A DNA stretch of 59,186 nt from an uncultured Prochlorococcus sp. (GTDB lineage: Bacteria > Cyanobacteriota > Cyanobacteriia > PCC-6307 > Cyanobiaceae). Position numbers and translations under genes: made by a program. Below are positions 26,224 through 34,976 of the stretch, piece by piece (the first letter of the stretch is position 1; every line of letters starts with the position of its first letter). A model generated the notes under the pieces. That model saw only the letters and a list, made by a program, of their open reading frames with translations. It was not told the origin of the DNA and made no database searches. Location of the stretch: positions 1 to 59,186 of the forward strand of contig CACNAI010000004.1 of assembly GCA_902618335.1 (NCBI GenBank). Reading direction: 5' to 3'.

Positions 26224-28017
26224 ATGTACTCATTACTAATTTTAATAATCTCAATTATCCCCAATTTTATTGATAAAAAGAATAATATAAGAAAAAATTT
26301 CTATAACTTAATTCTTACTTCAGTACTATTCTCTTATACATTTTTAGGTCTTATTTCATTAATCCTAATTTCAATTAATCAAAGTAGATTCCCTATCTTA
26401 ATAATATCAATAATAAGCTTGTTATTTACAATAATAAAAGATAAAGATTTTTTTGGAAAATATATTATTCTTAAAAATTATCTTTTTGATGAAATAAAAA
26501 AATTTAATTATTCATTTAAAGAAAATTCTAACAAGAAATCTTCTTTGATAATAATAGGATTAGTTCTACTAATTACTTTTTCTTCGATAGGCCCTATAAA
26601 TCATCCAGATGCTCTTGACTACCATGTTGGATACATATATCAATATTGGTTAAAACAAGGTTTATTTGTAGATGGAGGGGTTTCTCAAGGACTTTTAGGA
26701 ATTGGAGATTATGCTAATTTATCTTTTATACAAGAGAGAACAGTATGGTTAATAAGGTATATTCAAATCATAAGCCTGCCTATAATAAGTCTATTTTTAT
26801 TGAACTCTATAAAAAATAAACTTTTTATAATTGCTTTTTTAAGTAGCTCAACTTTTTTACAATGGAGTACAATCGGAAAACCTCTATTTCTTGGAGAGGC
26901 ATCTGCAGCTATAGCTTATATTTTTTGGAAGAATAATAAAGATTCTCTTTCTAAAAAATTACTTTGTTTATGCATGATTTCTTGTATTGCGATAAAAATT
27001 TCATCTTTAATAATTTGTTTCCCAATTTTTATTGATTTAATTTTAGATGTTTCACTAGAAAAAAAAGATAATATAATCAAAAAAATATTTAGAAATTTAA
27101 AAAATATTTTTCACCAAAAAACAACTCTAATTTGTATTTTTGCACTAACATCCATTTTATTATCAAGACATCTTATAACTGATAACTTTGCATATCCACT
27201 TCTAACAAAAATTTTTAATAAAGATGATATTTATATTAATGAATATGCAGAATGGCTATCAAATTATAAAAGAGATGGATTTTTCCCATTTAATCTATTT
27301 ATTCCTTTTGCTTTTTCAGATTTAAGCACTTACTTAGGACCAGGAATATTAATATTAATAATAGAACTTTTCATAGATGGATTTAAGAAATTAAATTTGT
27401 TTAAAAAAGATTTTAGATTTAATAATGGTATTTTGTTGATAGGTTTTATTCAGATGATTCTTCTTATATTATTCTGCCAAGGTAGAGCAGATTATTACGC
27501 AATGCCGATCCTATTAATAATTTATTCATCTAATAATCTAAACAACTTTAGCAGAAGTGAAGTTCATAAAATAATACTCAAATTTTCTATTTTTTTGCAG
27601 TTAATTTTTATTTCATTATTACTTCTTTTCTCAACATATCAAAATATTGCAACTGCTGTAAATTACAAAAAGAATATAGAGTTGTCTTCTCATGGATATT
27701 TTGTTTCTAAATATATGCAGAATAATTCTAATGGAAATATTTATCAAAATTTGATTAGAAATGCAAAATTTTATTATCCTAAAAATTATATTTCAAAAGA
27801 AAAATTTGCAGATTGTCTTCAAGATAATAAAGGAAATTCTAATTCTCAAGAATATTGTATAAACTCTCTAAAAATAACAAAAATTATTTCAGATCCAGAA
27901 TTTATAATTAAAAAGGATAAATATAACTGTAAGACAATAAATTATTTCCATGGAGCTAGAAATCCATTAAATAGGTACAAAGATCCTCTTGACTTTGAAA
28001 TTTGTAATAAGAAATAA
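26224..28017 (+). CDS. Polytopic membrane protein, possible GT-C glycosyltransferase (GtrC role)
   Basis: The 597-residue product has about ten or more hydrophobic segments. After the early membrane segments there is a loop with NHPDALDYHVGY, and acidic residues in such a first extracytoplasmic loop are typical of GT-C polyprenyl-phosphate-dependent glycosyltransferases. It converges with a GtrB-like GT2 and a GtrA-like gene, three bases apart from the former. A GtrC-like role, moving a sugar from the lipid carrier onto the polysaccharide outside, is therefore inferred. Primary sequence alone does not prove this, and it could be another polysaccharide membrane protein. Confidence 0.5.
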   Translation: MYSLLILIISIIPNFIDKKNNIRKNFYNLILTSVLFSYTFLGLISLILISINQSRFPILIISIISLLFTIIKDKDFFGKYIILKNYLFDEIKKFNYSFKENSNKKSSLIIIGLVLLITFSSIGPINHPDALDYHVGYIYQYWLKQGLFVDGGVSQGLLGIGDYANLSFIQERTVWLIRYIQIISLPIISLFLLNSIKNKLFIIAFLSSSTFLQWSTIGKPLFLGEASAAIAYIFWKNNKDSLSKKLLCLCMISCIAIKISSLIICFPIFIDLILDVSLEKKDNIIKKIFRNLKNIFHQKTTLICIFALTSILLSRHLITDNFAYPLLTKIFNKDDIYINEYAEWLSNYKRDGFFPFNLFIPFAFSDLSTYLGPGILILIIELFIDGFKKLNLFKKDFRFNNGILLIGFIQMILLILFCQGRADYYAMPILLIIYSSNNLNNFSRSEVHKIILKFSIFLQLIFISLLLLFSTYQNIATAVNYKKNIELSSHGYFVSKYMQNNSNGNIYQNLIRNAKFYYPKNYISKEKFADCLQDNKGNSNSQEYCINSLKITKIISDPEFIIKKDKYNCKTINYFHGARNPLNRYKDPLDFEICNKK

Positions 28018-28044
28018 ATTCTAAAAAAGATTATATTTTAGAAT
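28018..28044. terminator. Bidirectional hairpin between convergent genes
   Basis: ATTCTAAAA (28018-28026) and TTTTAGAAT (28036-28044) form a perfect 9-base inverted repeat with a 9-base loop, exactly at the meeting point of two convergent genes. It overlaps the last codons of the GT2 gene. No long T run follows. Confidence 0.4.
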
Positions 28045-28725
28045 ACACCAAATAGCTTGGAGACCATCTCGCCAACCAATTTTTTTACCTTCTTTGTAGG
28101 TCCTCCCATAGTAAGAAATTCCTACTTCATATATCCGTAAATCCTTTTTTGAAATTTTAGCAGTTATTTCAGGTTCAAATCCAAATCTTTTTTCTTGGAT
28201 TCTTATGTTTTGGATCACATCTTTTTTAAAAGCTTTATAACAAGTCTCCATATCAGTGAGATTCAAATCAGTAAAAATATTACTTAATAGTGTTAAAAAA
28301 CCATTACCTACTCTATGCCAAAAATAAACAACTCTATGCGGTTGACCTCCTTGAAATCTACTTCCATAAACAACATCTGCTTTATTCTTTAAAATAGGGT
28401 CTATTATATTTGGATATTCGTTTGGATCATATTCAAGATCTGCATCTTGAATAATAATTATTTCGCCCCTTGCTAAAGAAATACCATTTGATAATGCAGC
28501 ACCTTTACCAAGGTTTTTCTTATGGAAAATAGTTTTTATGTTTTCTGAATTAATAGCTTTCAGGAATTCTCTTGACCCATCTGTTGAAAAATCATCAACA
28601 ACTATAATTTCCTTTGAATCGATTGGAGACTTTTGGATATTTTTTATTAACTCACTAATAGTATTAATTTCATTGAAGCATGGAACTATTACTGAAAGTT
28701 GAATTTTTGAAATCTTCTTTTCCAT
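28021..28725 (-). CDS. GtrB-like GT2 polyprenyl-phosphate glycosyltransferase
   Basis: The 234-residue soluble-looking GT2 enzyme resembles dolichol-phosphate mannose synthase. It shows VIVPCFNEINTI, VVDDFSTDGS, NLGKGAALSNG, the metal site IIQDADLEYDP, VVYGSRF and DMETCYKAF, which are all characteristic. It would load a sugar from a nucleotide donor onto undecaprenyl phosphate at the inner face of the membrane. It lies two bases after a GtrA-like flippase gene and so fits a GtrA/GtrB pair. Unlike the gene at 20950 it has no C-terminal membrane segments. Confidence 0.85.
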   Translation of the reverse strand: MEKKISKIQLSVIVPCFNEINTISELIKNIQKSPIDSKEIIVVDDFSTDGSREFLKAINSENIKTIFHKKNLGKGAALSNGISLARGEIIIIQDADLEYDPNEYPNIIDPILKNKADVVYGSRFQGGQPHRVVYFWHRVGNGFLTLLSNIFTDLNLTDMETCYKAFKKDVIQNIRIQEKRFGFEPEITAKISKKDLRIYEVGISYYGRTYKEGKKIGWRDGLQAIWCILKYNLF

Positions 28726-28727
28726 AT

Positions 28728-29108
28728 TTATTTTTTAAAAATTATACTTTTCATAGCTGAATATGATATTAAAGCTAATGGAGGAATAATTACAACAGCA
28801 GCAATATTTCTTGAAATTCCATATTCATAAATAAACTCAATTGAAAGCCAATTTAAATTCCATAAAAACAAATATAGGGTCAAATATTTTAAAAAGACTT
28901 TAATTCCCCTTTTTCTGTTTTGAAAAACTTTTGAACCATATAAATAATATCCAAGAAAAGAATTTACAATTTGACTTATTAAAGTTGCATATATTGAACT
29001 AGTTAATAATAAAAAGATTTGAAGAACAATTATGGTTATAAAGGTATTAATGATTCCAAAAAATATAAATTTGTACTTTTTTTGAGAAAAAATATTAGCT
29101 AAAAACAT
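28728..29108 (-). CDS. GtrA-like flippase
   Basis: The 126-residue protein has four hydrophobic segments and matches the GtrA family, thought to flip polyprenyl-phosphate-linked sugars across the membrane. Typical features are the N-terminal FIFFGIINTFITI, VNSFLGYYLYGSKVF and the C-terminal charged end. It is first in a two-gene unit with the GtrB-like GT2 (gap of two bases). Together with a GT-C protein the pair would add side-chain glucose or another sugar to the surface polymer. Confidence 0.8.
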   Translation of the reverse strand: MFLANIFSQKKYKFIFFGIINTFITIIVLQIFLLLTSSIYATLISQIVNSFLGYYLYGSKVFQNRKRGIKVFLKYLTLYLFLWNLNWLSIEFIYEYGISRNIAAVVIIPPLALISYSAMKSIIFKK

Positions 29109-29322
29109 TTACTTTTATAATTTATTATATTTTAGACTTGTTAAGATAATCATTTCAAGAATCAATAAAAATATAATTAATAATTTTAAAATTTTATTTT
29201 TCCTTTAAAGGAAATTGAAATTAATTTACTTAATAACATTTGAATTAAGAAGAATTTTTTCTATTAATTCCTTCACTATTACTTTTGGGGTGGTAAATTA
29301 ATAATTGAAAAGAATAATTAAG

Positions 29323-30285
29323 ATGAGTCTGGAGAATAAAAATAACTATATAACACAACGAAATTTAATTACTGGAGGCGCAGGTTTTCTAGGATCTCAC
29401 TTGATAGATAAATTAATGAATTTAAATCAGCAAGTAATTTGTCTAGACAACTATTTCACAGGAGAAAAATCAAATATACAAAAATGGATTAAACATCCTA
29501 ATTTCGAACTTATTAGACATGATGTTACTGAGCCAATACAATTAGAGGTTGATAAAATTTGGCACTTAGCTTGTCCAGCCTCTCCAATACACTATCAACA
29601 AAATCCCATTAAAACTTCAAAAACAAGTTTTCTAGGAACTTATAATATGTTAGGACTTGCAAGAAGAGTAAATGCTAAATTTCTTCTTGCAAGCACTAGT
29701 GAGATATATGGCGATCCAAAAGTTAATCCGCAAAGCGAAGACTATTATGGAAACGTTAATCCCGTAGGTATACGAAGCTGTTATGATGAAGGTAAAAGAA
29801 TAAGTGAAACATTATGCTCTGATTACAAAAGAATCCATAATTTAGATGTAAGAATTATTAGGATATTTAATACATATGGGCCAAGAATGAAGCCTACAGA
29901 TGGGAGAGTCATAAGTAATTTTATTTATCAAGCCCTTAGTAATAAACCAATTACTATTAATGGAAATGGTAATCAAACCAGATCATTTTGCTATGTAGAA
30001 GATTTAATTGAAGGCATGATTAAACTAATGAACAGTGATATAAATACGCCAGTTAATATTGGAAATCCTAATCAGATAAAAATCATTGACTTAGCAAAAA
30101 AAATCAGACAAAAAATAAATCCAAATTTAGAATTGAAATTTAATCCTATGCCTGAAGATGATCCTTTTCAAAGACAACCAAATATTCAAAAAGCAAAAGA
30201 AAAATTAGGTTGGTTTCCCAAAACATCATTTGAAGAAGGTCTAGAAATGACAATTGATTGGTTTATTGATTTAATAAATAAATAA
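29323..30285 (+). CDS. UDP-glucuronate decarboxylase (UDP-xylose synthase)
   Basis: The enzyme makes UDP-xylose from UDP-glucuronate. This extended SDR of about 320 residues has NLITGGAGFLGSHLID, the subfamily signature HLACPASPIHYQQNPIKT (in part ACPASPIHYQ), STSEIYGDP, the catalytic SCYDEGKR (YxxxK) and NTYGPRM. The ATG at 29323 is preferred over a TTG at 29305. UDP-glucose dehydrogenase, needed for its substrate, is not in this window. The gene stands alone, with AT-rich gaps on both sides. Confidence 0.9.
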   Translation: MSLENKNNYITQRNLITGGAGFLGSHLIDKLMNLNQQVICLDNYFTGEKSNIQKWIKHPNFELIRHDVTEPIQLEVDKIWHLACPASPIHYQQNPIKTSKTSFLGTYNMLGLARRVNAKFLLASTSEIYGDPKVNPQSEDYYGNVNPVGIRSCYDEGKRISETLCSDYKRIHNLDVRIIRIFNTYGPRMKPTDGRVISNFIYQALSNKPITINGNGNQTRSFCYVEDLIEGMIKLMNSDINTPVNIGNPNQIKIIDLAKKIRQKINPNLELKFNPMPEDDPFQRQPNIQKAKEKLGWFPKTSFEEGLEMTIDWFIDLINK

Positions 30286-30440
30286 ATAAATTTTTAGGCA
30301 TTTTTAAACAAAAACTTATTTAATTAACTATTGATTTATCTTTGAATTTTTATAAATATTACAGAAAAGAAACAAAAAACGAATCTACTTAAGTTACAAA
30401 ATAAGCTAATTGCTAAATTAAAACAACAATAAATATTTTC

Positions 30441-31600
30441 ATGAAAAATAAAATTTACGAAAATAATTTTTTTAAAATAATAATTTCTAATATTGTTTTT
30501 TTAATCTTTTTTATTTCGTTTTCTGAAATATCTTTTAGAACTATTAAATATGTATATAAATGTGCAAAAAATGAATGTGATAAAAAAGATTTTTACTTTA
30601 AAACCTTATGAAGATAGTGTAAATCTTGGTATACAAAAACCTCATAAATTATTAGGATATGTTCCTCAGGATAATCTGTCTTTGGTTATAAATGAAAAAG
30701 GTTGGAATAATATAATTGTCAATACTAATTTGCATGGAATAAGAGAAAGTAACATAACTAAAAAAAGATTCCAATTTAATTTTGAATGTTGGAGATAGTT
30801 TTGCTTTTGGAGATCAAGTATCTGATAGCGAAACTTACCAATATTGTCTAAATAATTTTGCCGATAGAAAATTCATCAATGCAGGCGTAAGTGGATATGG
30901 AACCGGACAGGCGATTTTAAGAGCTAAAGAACTTTATCCTAAAATAAAACCATCTAGGTTGCTTGTTCAAACCCTAGTTGGTAGAGATTTTGCGAGAGAT
31001 AGATTGAGTATTAAGTCTGGATTTGTAAAACCTTATTTTTCAACAAATCAATATGGGAAAATTAATATTATTTCACCTCCATCATTAAATACCCCAAATA
31101 CAAAATTTGCTAAAAGATCCATTATTAAACCTCTTGATAAATTAATAATTAACATAACGCTATTAAGCAAGATGCCCAGAGAATTTCCTGTAATTGGAAA
31201 TATTACAAATTCATTGAGGTTACTTTATAAGCATAGTCTCGCAAGAATTAACTCTACTATTTATAGAGATGGAGAAAATCCAGCTAATATTCCAGATATC
31301 ATTGATTGGTCTATATCAGAATCACAAAAGCTTGATTCAAGAGTAGTTTGGCTTCTAACTTACGATGTTTCATATTCAGAATTTGTTAAGGAAGAAAGAA
31401 AAATATTATTGGAAAAACTCAGGAATGCCAATATAGAATATATAGATACTTATGATTATTTTTTTGGAGGTCTTAGACAGGGTTATTCCAATAAAGATTT
31501 ATGGTATGGACATCATACAGCATTAGGAAATAATGTTATTTGTAATGCAATAAGAGAATCTAAAATTTTTAAATTTTCAAAAGTTATAAAAGTAAAATGA
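30441..31600 (+). pseudogene. SGNH/GDSL hydrolase-like membrane-anchored protein, twice frameshifted
   Basis: An ATG at 30441 starts a protein with an N-terminal membrane segment (NIVFLIFFISFSEISF). The frame breaks within 30582-30594 and again at the A-run 30760-30766. Removing one base at each site yields 385 residues with no stop. The restored protein has KLLGYVPQDN, the nucleophile block ILNVGDSFAFGDQ, INAGVSGYGTGQ and a C-terminal WYGHHTALGN that may supply the catalytic His. SGNH proteins in polysaccharide islands often act as O-acyl esterases or acyltransferases. A paralogue of similar layout lies at 44503-45465. Confidence 0.7.
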
Positions 31601-31614
31601 TTTATTCATTTTTT
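31594..31614 (+). terminator. Hairpin terminator after the SGNH gene
   Basis: AAAATGA (31594-31600) and TCATTTT (31606-31612) form a perfect 7-base stem with a 5-base loop, followed by TT to complete a run of six T. It overlaps the SGNH stop codon and lies between convergent genes. Confidence 0.45.
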
Positions 31615-32467
31615 ATGCTTTCTTCCTTGCACAAAATGTAAAGAATCCAGGATTAAATTTGAAATCTAATTGGTTTGTTTTGCAAGATGAATTTTCAAGA
31701 TTCTTTTCTAGTTGGTCTAAATCATAGATACTAAAATTTTTTAAATTTTTATAGTTATTAATGCTTGTAGATTGAAGTACTAAAGAATTCTCATTAAGCC
31801 ATTCCATTACTTCTAATAAAGTATGTTGTGTTTCCCTTGGATGTAAAACTTGATCTCTAAACCAGGAATAATTTTGTTTTTCGTCGCTCATTGAGTTATT
31901 CATTTTTTTGAACAAATCATATGAATAATTATCGCCAAACCATCTTGCATGCCCTTGAAGAAGATTTAACATAGGTTTTCTACCATAATAATGGTAGAGA
32001 CCTACATATACATAACCTCCTGGTTTCAAAAAATTAATTATCTTTTCAAATGCTTTTTTACAATCAAAAGTGTGATGAAGTACTCCCATACTAATTACTA
32101 AATCATATTTTTTTTCATCATTGTATTCAAAAATATTACTATTAAAAAAAAGTGAATCTAACTTTAATTTTTTATTGACTTCTGATGCGATATTTATTGC
32201 CTTTTTTGTGAAATCTACAGCAGTTACTTTTTTTTTGTAATAATGTCCTAATGTATTTGTTAACCAACCAGTTCCACAACCAAACTCAATTACATTTTTG
32301 ATTTCAGGTGTTTGATTAAAAAGATTTTTTTTTCTAAGGAGTTTGTCCAAGTCTAAATAATCTAATATTTGATTTGACTCTAATATTGTATTTTTGTAAG
32401 AAATAACATCTTCAATAAAATTAAATGGAATATCTTGATAAAAATCTTTAACTATATCTTGGGCCAT
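31613..32467 (-). CDS. SAM-dependent methyltransferase
   Basis: The 284-residue protein has a class I methyltransferase core. The SAM motif is VIEFGCGTGWLTNTLG, followed by VTAVDFTKKAI (acidic residue of motif II), LVISMGVLHHTFD and FLKPGGYVYVGLYH. The C-terminal part (YSWFRDQVLHPRETQHTLLEV) is less common and may bind the acceptor. It starts one base after the DUF5989 gene ends, so it belongs to the second carbamoyltransferase module; the first module lacks this gene. It may methylate the carbamoylated sugar or another group on the same polymer. Confidence 0.8.
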   Translation of the reverse strand: MAQDIVKDFYQDIPFNFIEDVISYKNTILESNQILDYLDLDKLLRKKNLFNQTPEIKNVIEFGCGTGWLTNTLGHYYKKKVTAVDFTKKAINIASEVNKKLKLDSLFFNSNIFEYNDEKKYDLVISMGVLHHTFDCKKAFEKIINFLKPGGYVYVGLYHYYGRKPMLNLLQGHARWFGDNYSYDLFKKMNNSMSDEKQNYSWFRDQVLHPRETQHTLLEVMEWLNENSLVLQSTSINNYKNLKNFSIYDLDQLEKNLENSSCKTNQLDFKFNPGFFTFCARKKA

Positions 32468-32468
32468 T

Positions 32469-32627
32469 TTAAAATAAAGTGTAAATAAATGGAGCTATAA
32501 CTGAACCTTGAGAACCAACGAGGATTACTGCTAATGCAACTAAAATAATAGAGAAAGGAAATAACCAGTATTTTTTCCTTGCCATTGCATATTTGAAAAC
32601 TTGTTTGACGATATCAAAAAATTTCAT
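32469..32627 (-). CDS. DUF5989 family (SxtK-like) small membrane protein, copy 2
   Basis: This 52-residue protein starts at an ATG at 32627, overlapping the SxtJ-like stop by one base (TAATG). It has the pattern of copy 1: MARKKYW, one membrane segment (LFPFSIILVALAVILV) and the end GSVIAPFIYTLF. The shared GSVIAPFIY end with copy 1 shows the two are paralogues. The tight coupling to SxtJ and the carbamoyltransferase in both modules argues for a joint function. It is easily missed because of its size. Confidence 0.85.
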   Translation of the reverse strand: MKFFDIVKQVFKYAMARKKYWLFPFSIILVALAVILVGSQGSVIAPFIYTLF

Positions 32628-33007
32628 TAATACTGATCCTCAAAATTACTAGTGTTTTTATTAACTTTTTTATAAAAACTATTTTCATTATATTTTTTTG
32701 AAATTAAAAACTTGAAAATATTACGAAGTATTGAAAATGGAGTAATAAATATATAAAAAAATAAACCTAAAATAAATTTTGAATTTAACTCACCAAGTAA
32801 ATTTCCAATTTTTATCCAAATAAAATAGGGTTTTCTTAATAAAAAAGGATTTATTAAAGATATTATGAAAATCAATAATCCAAAAATTAGTGCAGTTAAA
32901 TTGATTTTAGAGTGAATAATAAAGGGTAATAAAACAAAAATTATGAAAAACATGAATGAAAAAACATATCCTGATTTTCTAAGAGTTGATTTAGTAATAA
33001 TAGACAT
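32627..33007 (-). CDS. SxtJ family membrane protein, copy 2
   Basis: The 126-residue protein has four hydrophobic segments and the family signature YFIWIKIGNLLGELNSKFILG (in part WIKIGNLLGELN). It follows carbamoyltransferase copy 2 by seven bases and overlaps the DUF5989 start by one base. It parallels the protein at 17158-17556 in size, topology and position, but the sequences have diverged considerably outside the signature. This suggests an old duplication or separate acquisition rather than a recent one. The function is unknown. Confidence 0.82.
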   Translation of the reverse strand: MSIITKSTLRKSGYVFSFMFFIIFVLLPFIIHSKINLTALIFGLLIFIISLINPFLLRKPYFIWIKIGNLLGELNSKFILGLFFYIFITPFSILRNIFKFLISKKYNENSFYKKVNKNTSNFEDQY

Positions 33008-33014
33008 AACTTAA

Positions 33015-34855
33015 TTAATCATCGATTAGAAAGGGTTTTGTAAATCTATCTTGTAATTTTGGATTAATATTTTCTTTATCTATTAGAAAATTTCCTAATA
33101 CTAAGATATCAATTTCTGTAAATATAAAGCATTTTAAAGCATCCTCAGGAGTACAAACTATTGGTTCCCCCCTTACATTAAAAGAAGTATTAATTAGTAC
33201 AGGGCAACCAGTTAAGTCATAAAAAGAAGAAATTAGTTGGTGGAATTTTTCATTTCTTTTTTTCGATACTGTTTGAACTCTGCAAGAATTATCAATATGA
33301 GTTATTGCTGGTAATGAAGATCTTATTTGGTTTACTTTCTCCAATCCCTCATAATTTTTGTCTGAAATTTCCTTAGGTTTTTTTAAAAATTTATCATTTA
33401 AATTTCTTGTAAAAAGCATATAAGGAGATTCAGTAAGAAGATTAAAATATTCTGATTTAAATTCTTCTAATATTGCTGGAGCAAAGGGACGAAATGATTC
33501 TCTATTTTTTATTTTTATATTCATTTTTTTTTTGCATATCCACAATACGAGGGTCACCTAATATAGATCTATTGCCTAATGATCTTGGGCCATATTCCAT
33601 CTTATCTTGAAACCATCCAACAACTAATCCTTTTGAAAGCTTTTCTGCGGTCTCAAGAAAAAGATTATTTCCTTCTAGTTTTTTATATTTTACATCTAAT
33701 GAATCTAAATATTCTCTTATTTGAGATTCTTGGAATTCAGGTCCTAGATATGATGAATTCATAGAATCCGTATTTTTTATTATTCGTTCTTTTTTCTTAT
33801 GAATGTAAAGATATGACAAAGCAGATCCAACAGCTGATCCACTGTCACCAGAAGCTGGTTGAACCCAAATATTTTTAAATTTAGAATTTTCCAATAACTT
33901 TCCATTAGCTACGCAATTCAACGCAACTCCTCCAGAGAGACAAAGATTTTCTATGTTAGTTTTTAGACTTAAATTATTTACAATTTTTATAATGATTTCC
34001 TCTGTTACAGCTTGTATTGAAGATGCTATATCCATATGAAATTCTTCAATGCTATCTTTTGGATCCCTAGGATTATGTCCAAAAAGGTTTATAAATTTAC
34101 TGGAAATCATTTTTAAACCTCTATGATATTTAAAATATTTCATATTTAATTTAAAAGATCCGTCCTCTCTAATTGTAATCAGCTTTTTCTTTATAATTTC
34201 ATAGTATTTTGGCTTCCCATAAGGAGCTAAACCCATTAACTTGTATTCGCCGGAATTGACTTTAAAACCGCAATAGTAGGTAAAAGCAGAGTATAACATT
34301 CCTATTGAATCTGGAAAATCAATTTCCCAAATTGGCTCGATTTTATTATCTTCGCCAGTCCAAGCGGAAGTAGTTACCCATTCTCCAACAGCATCCATAC
34401 ATAATATAATTGCTTTTTTAAAAGGAGAAGGATAGAAAGCGGCTGCGGCATGAGATAGATGATGTTCTGAAAAAAATAATTTATCTTCTTCAATATTTGG
34501 ATCAAACCCTTTTAGTTGCTTTATGATATTGTATTTGATAAAAAGTTTTTCTGAAATCCAGCTTTTCATCGCAGGTAAAAAAGAGGAAAACCCTCTTGGA
34601 GCAGTATTAAAATATGTTTCTAATAAACGCATAAAAACCCTTATTGGCTTTTCGTAATAAACAAAAGCTTCAATTTCTAAATTACTATTTTTAGCTTGTT
34701 TTAAACAATAATTAATAGCAAGGAATGGGAAGGATGAGTCATGTTTTTTTCCTTGTAAATCTCTCTTCTTGACAAGCAACAAGAATATTACCTTCTGAGG
34801 ATATTAGAGCTGCGGCGCTATCGTGAAAAAAACATGATATTCCAATAACGGCCAT
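33015..34855 (-). pseudogene. NodU/CmcH/SxtI-type O-carbamoyltransferase, copy 2, twice frameshifted
   Basis: The natural start is an ATG at 34855 ([18 protein letters not shown]). The frame breaks after EERFTRKK at a seven-base T-run (34744-34750, plus strand) and again after DMQKK at a ten-base T-run (33524-33533). Taking one base from each restores 612 residues without a stop. All motifs are then present: [35 protein letters not shown] and NTSFNVRGEPIVCTPEDA. It is a clear paralogue of copy 1 (shared [19 protein letters not shown]). Strong conservation of all three pieces argues against long-term decay. Confidence 0.85.
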
Positions 34856-34976
34856 CTTAATCAATTTGTATCCCTATCAATATTACATTATTTTTCAAGA
34901 ATTAATCAATTCAGCAGATTATAAATATTAATTAGTTTATTATTTGTAAAAACTATAATTTGTTAAATGTATATAG

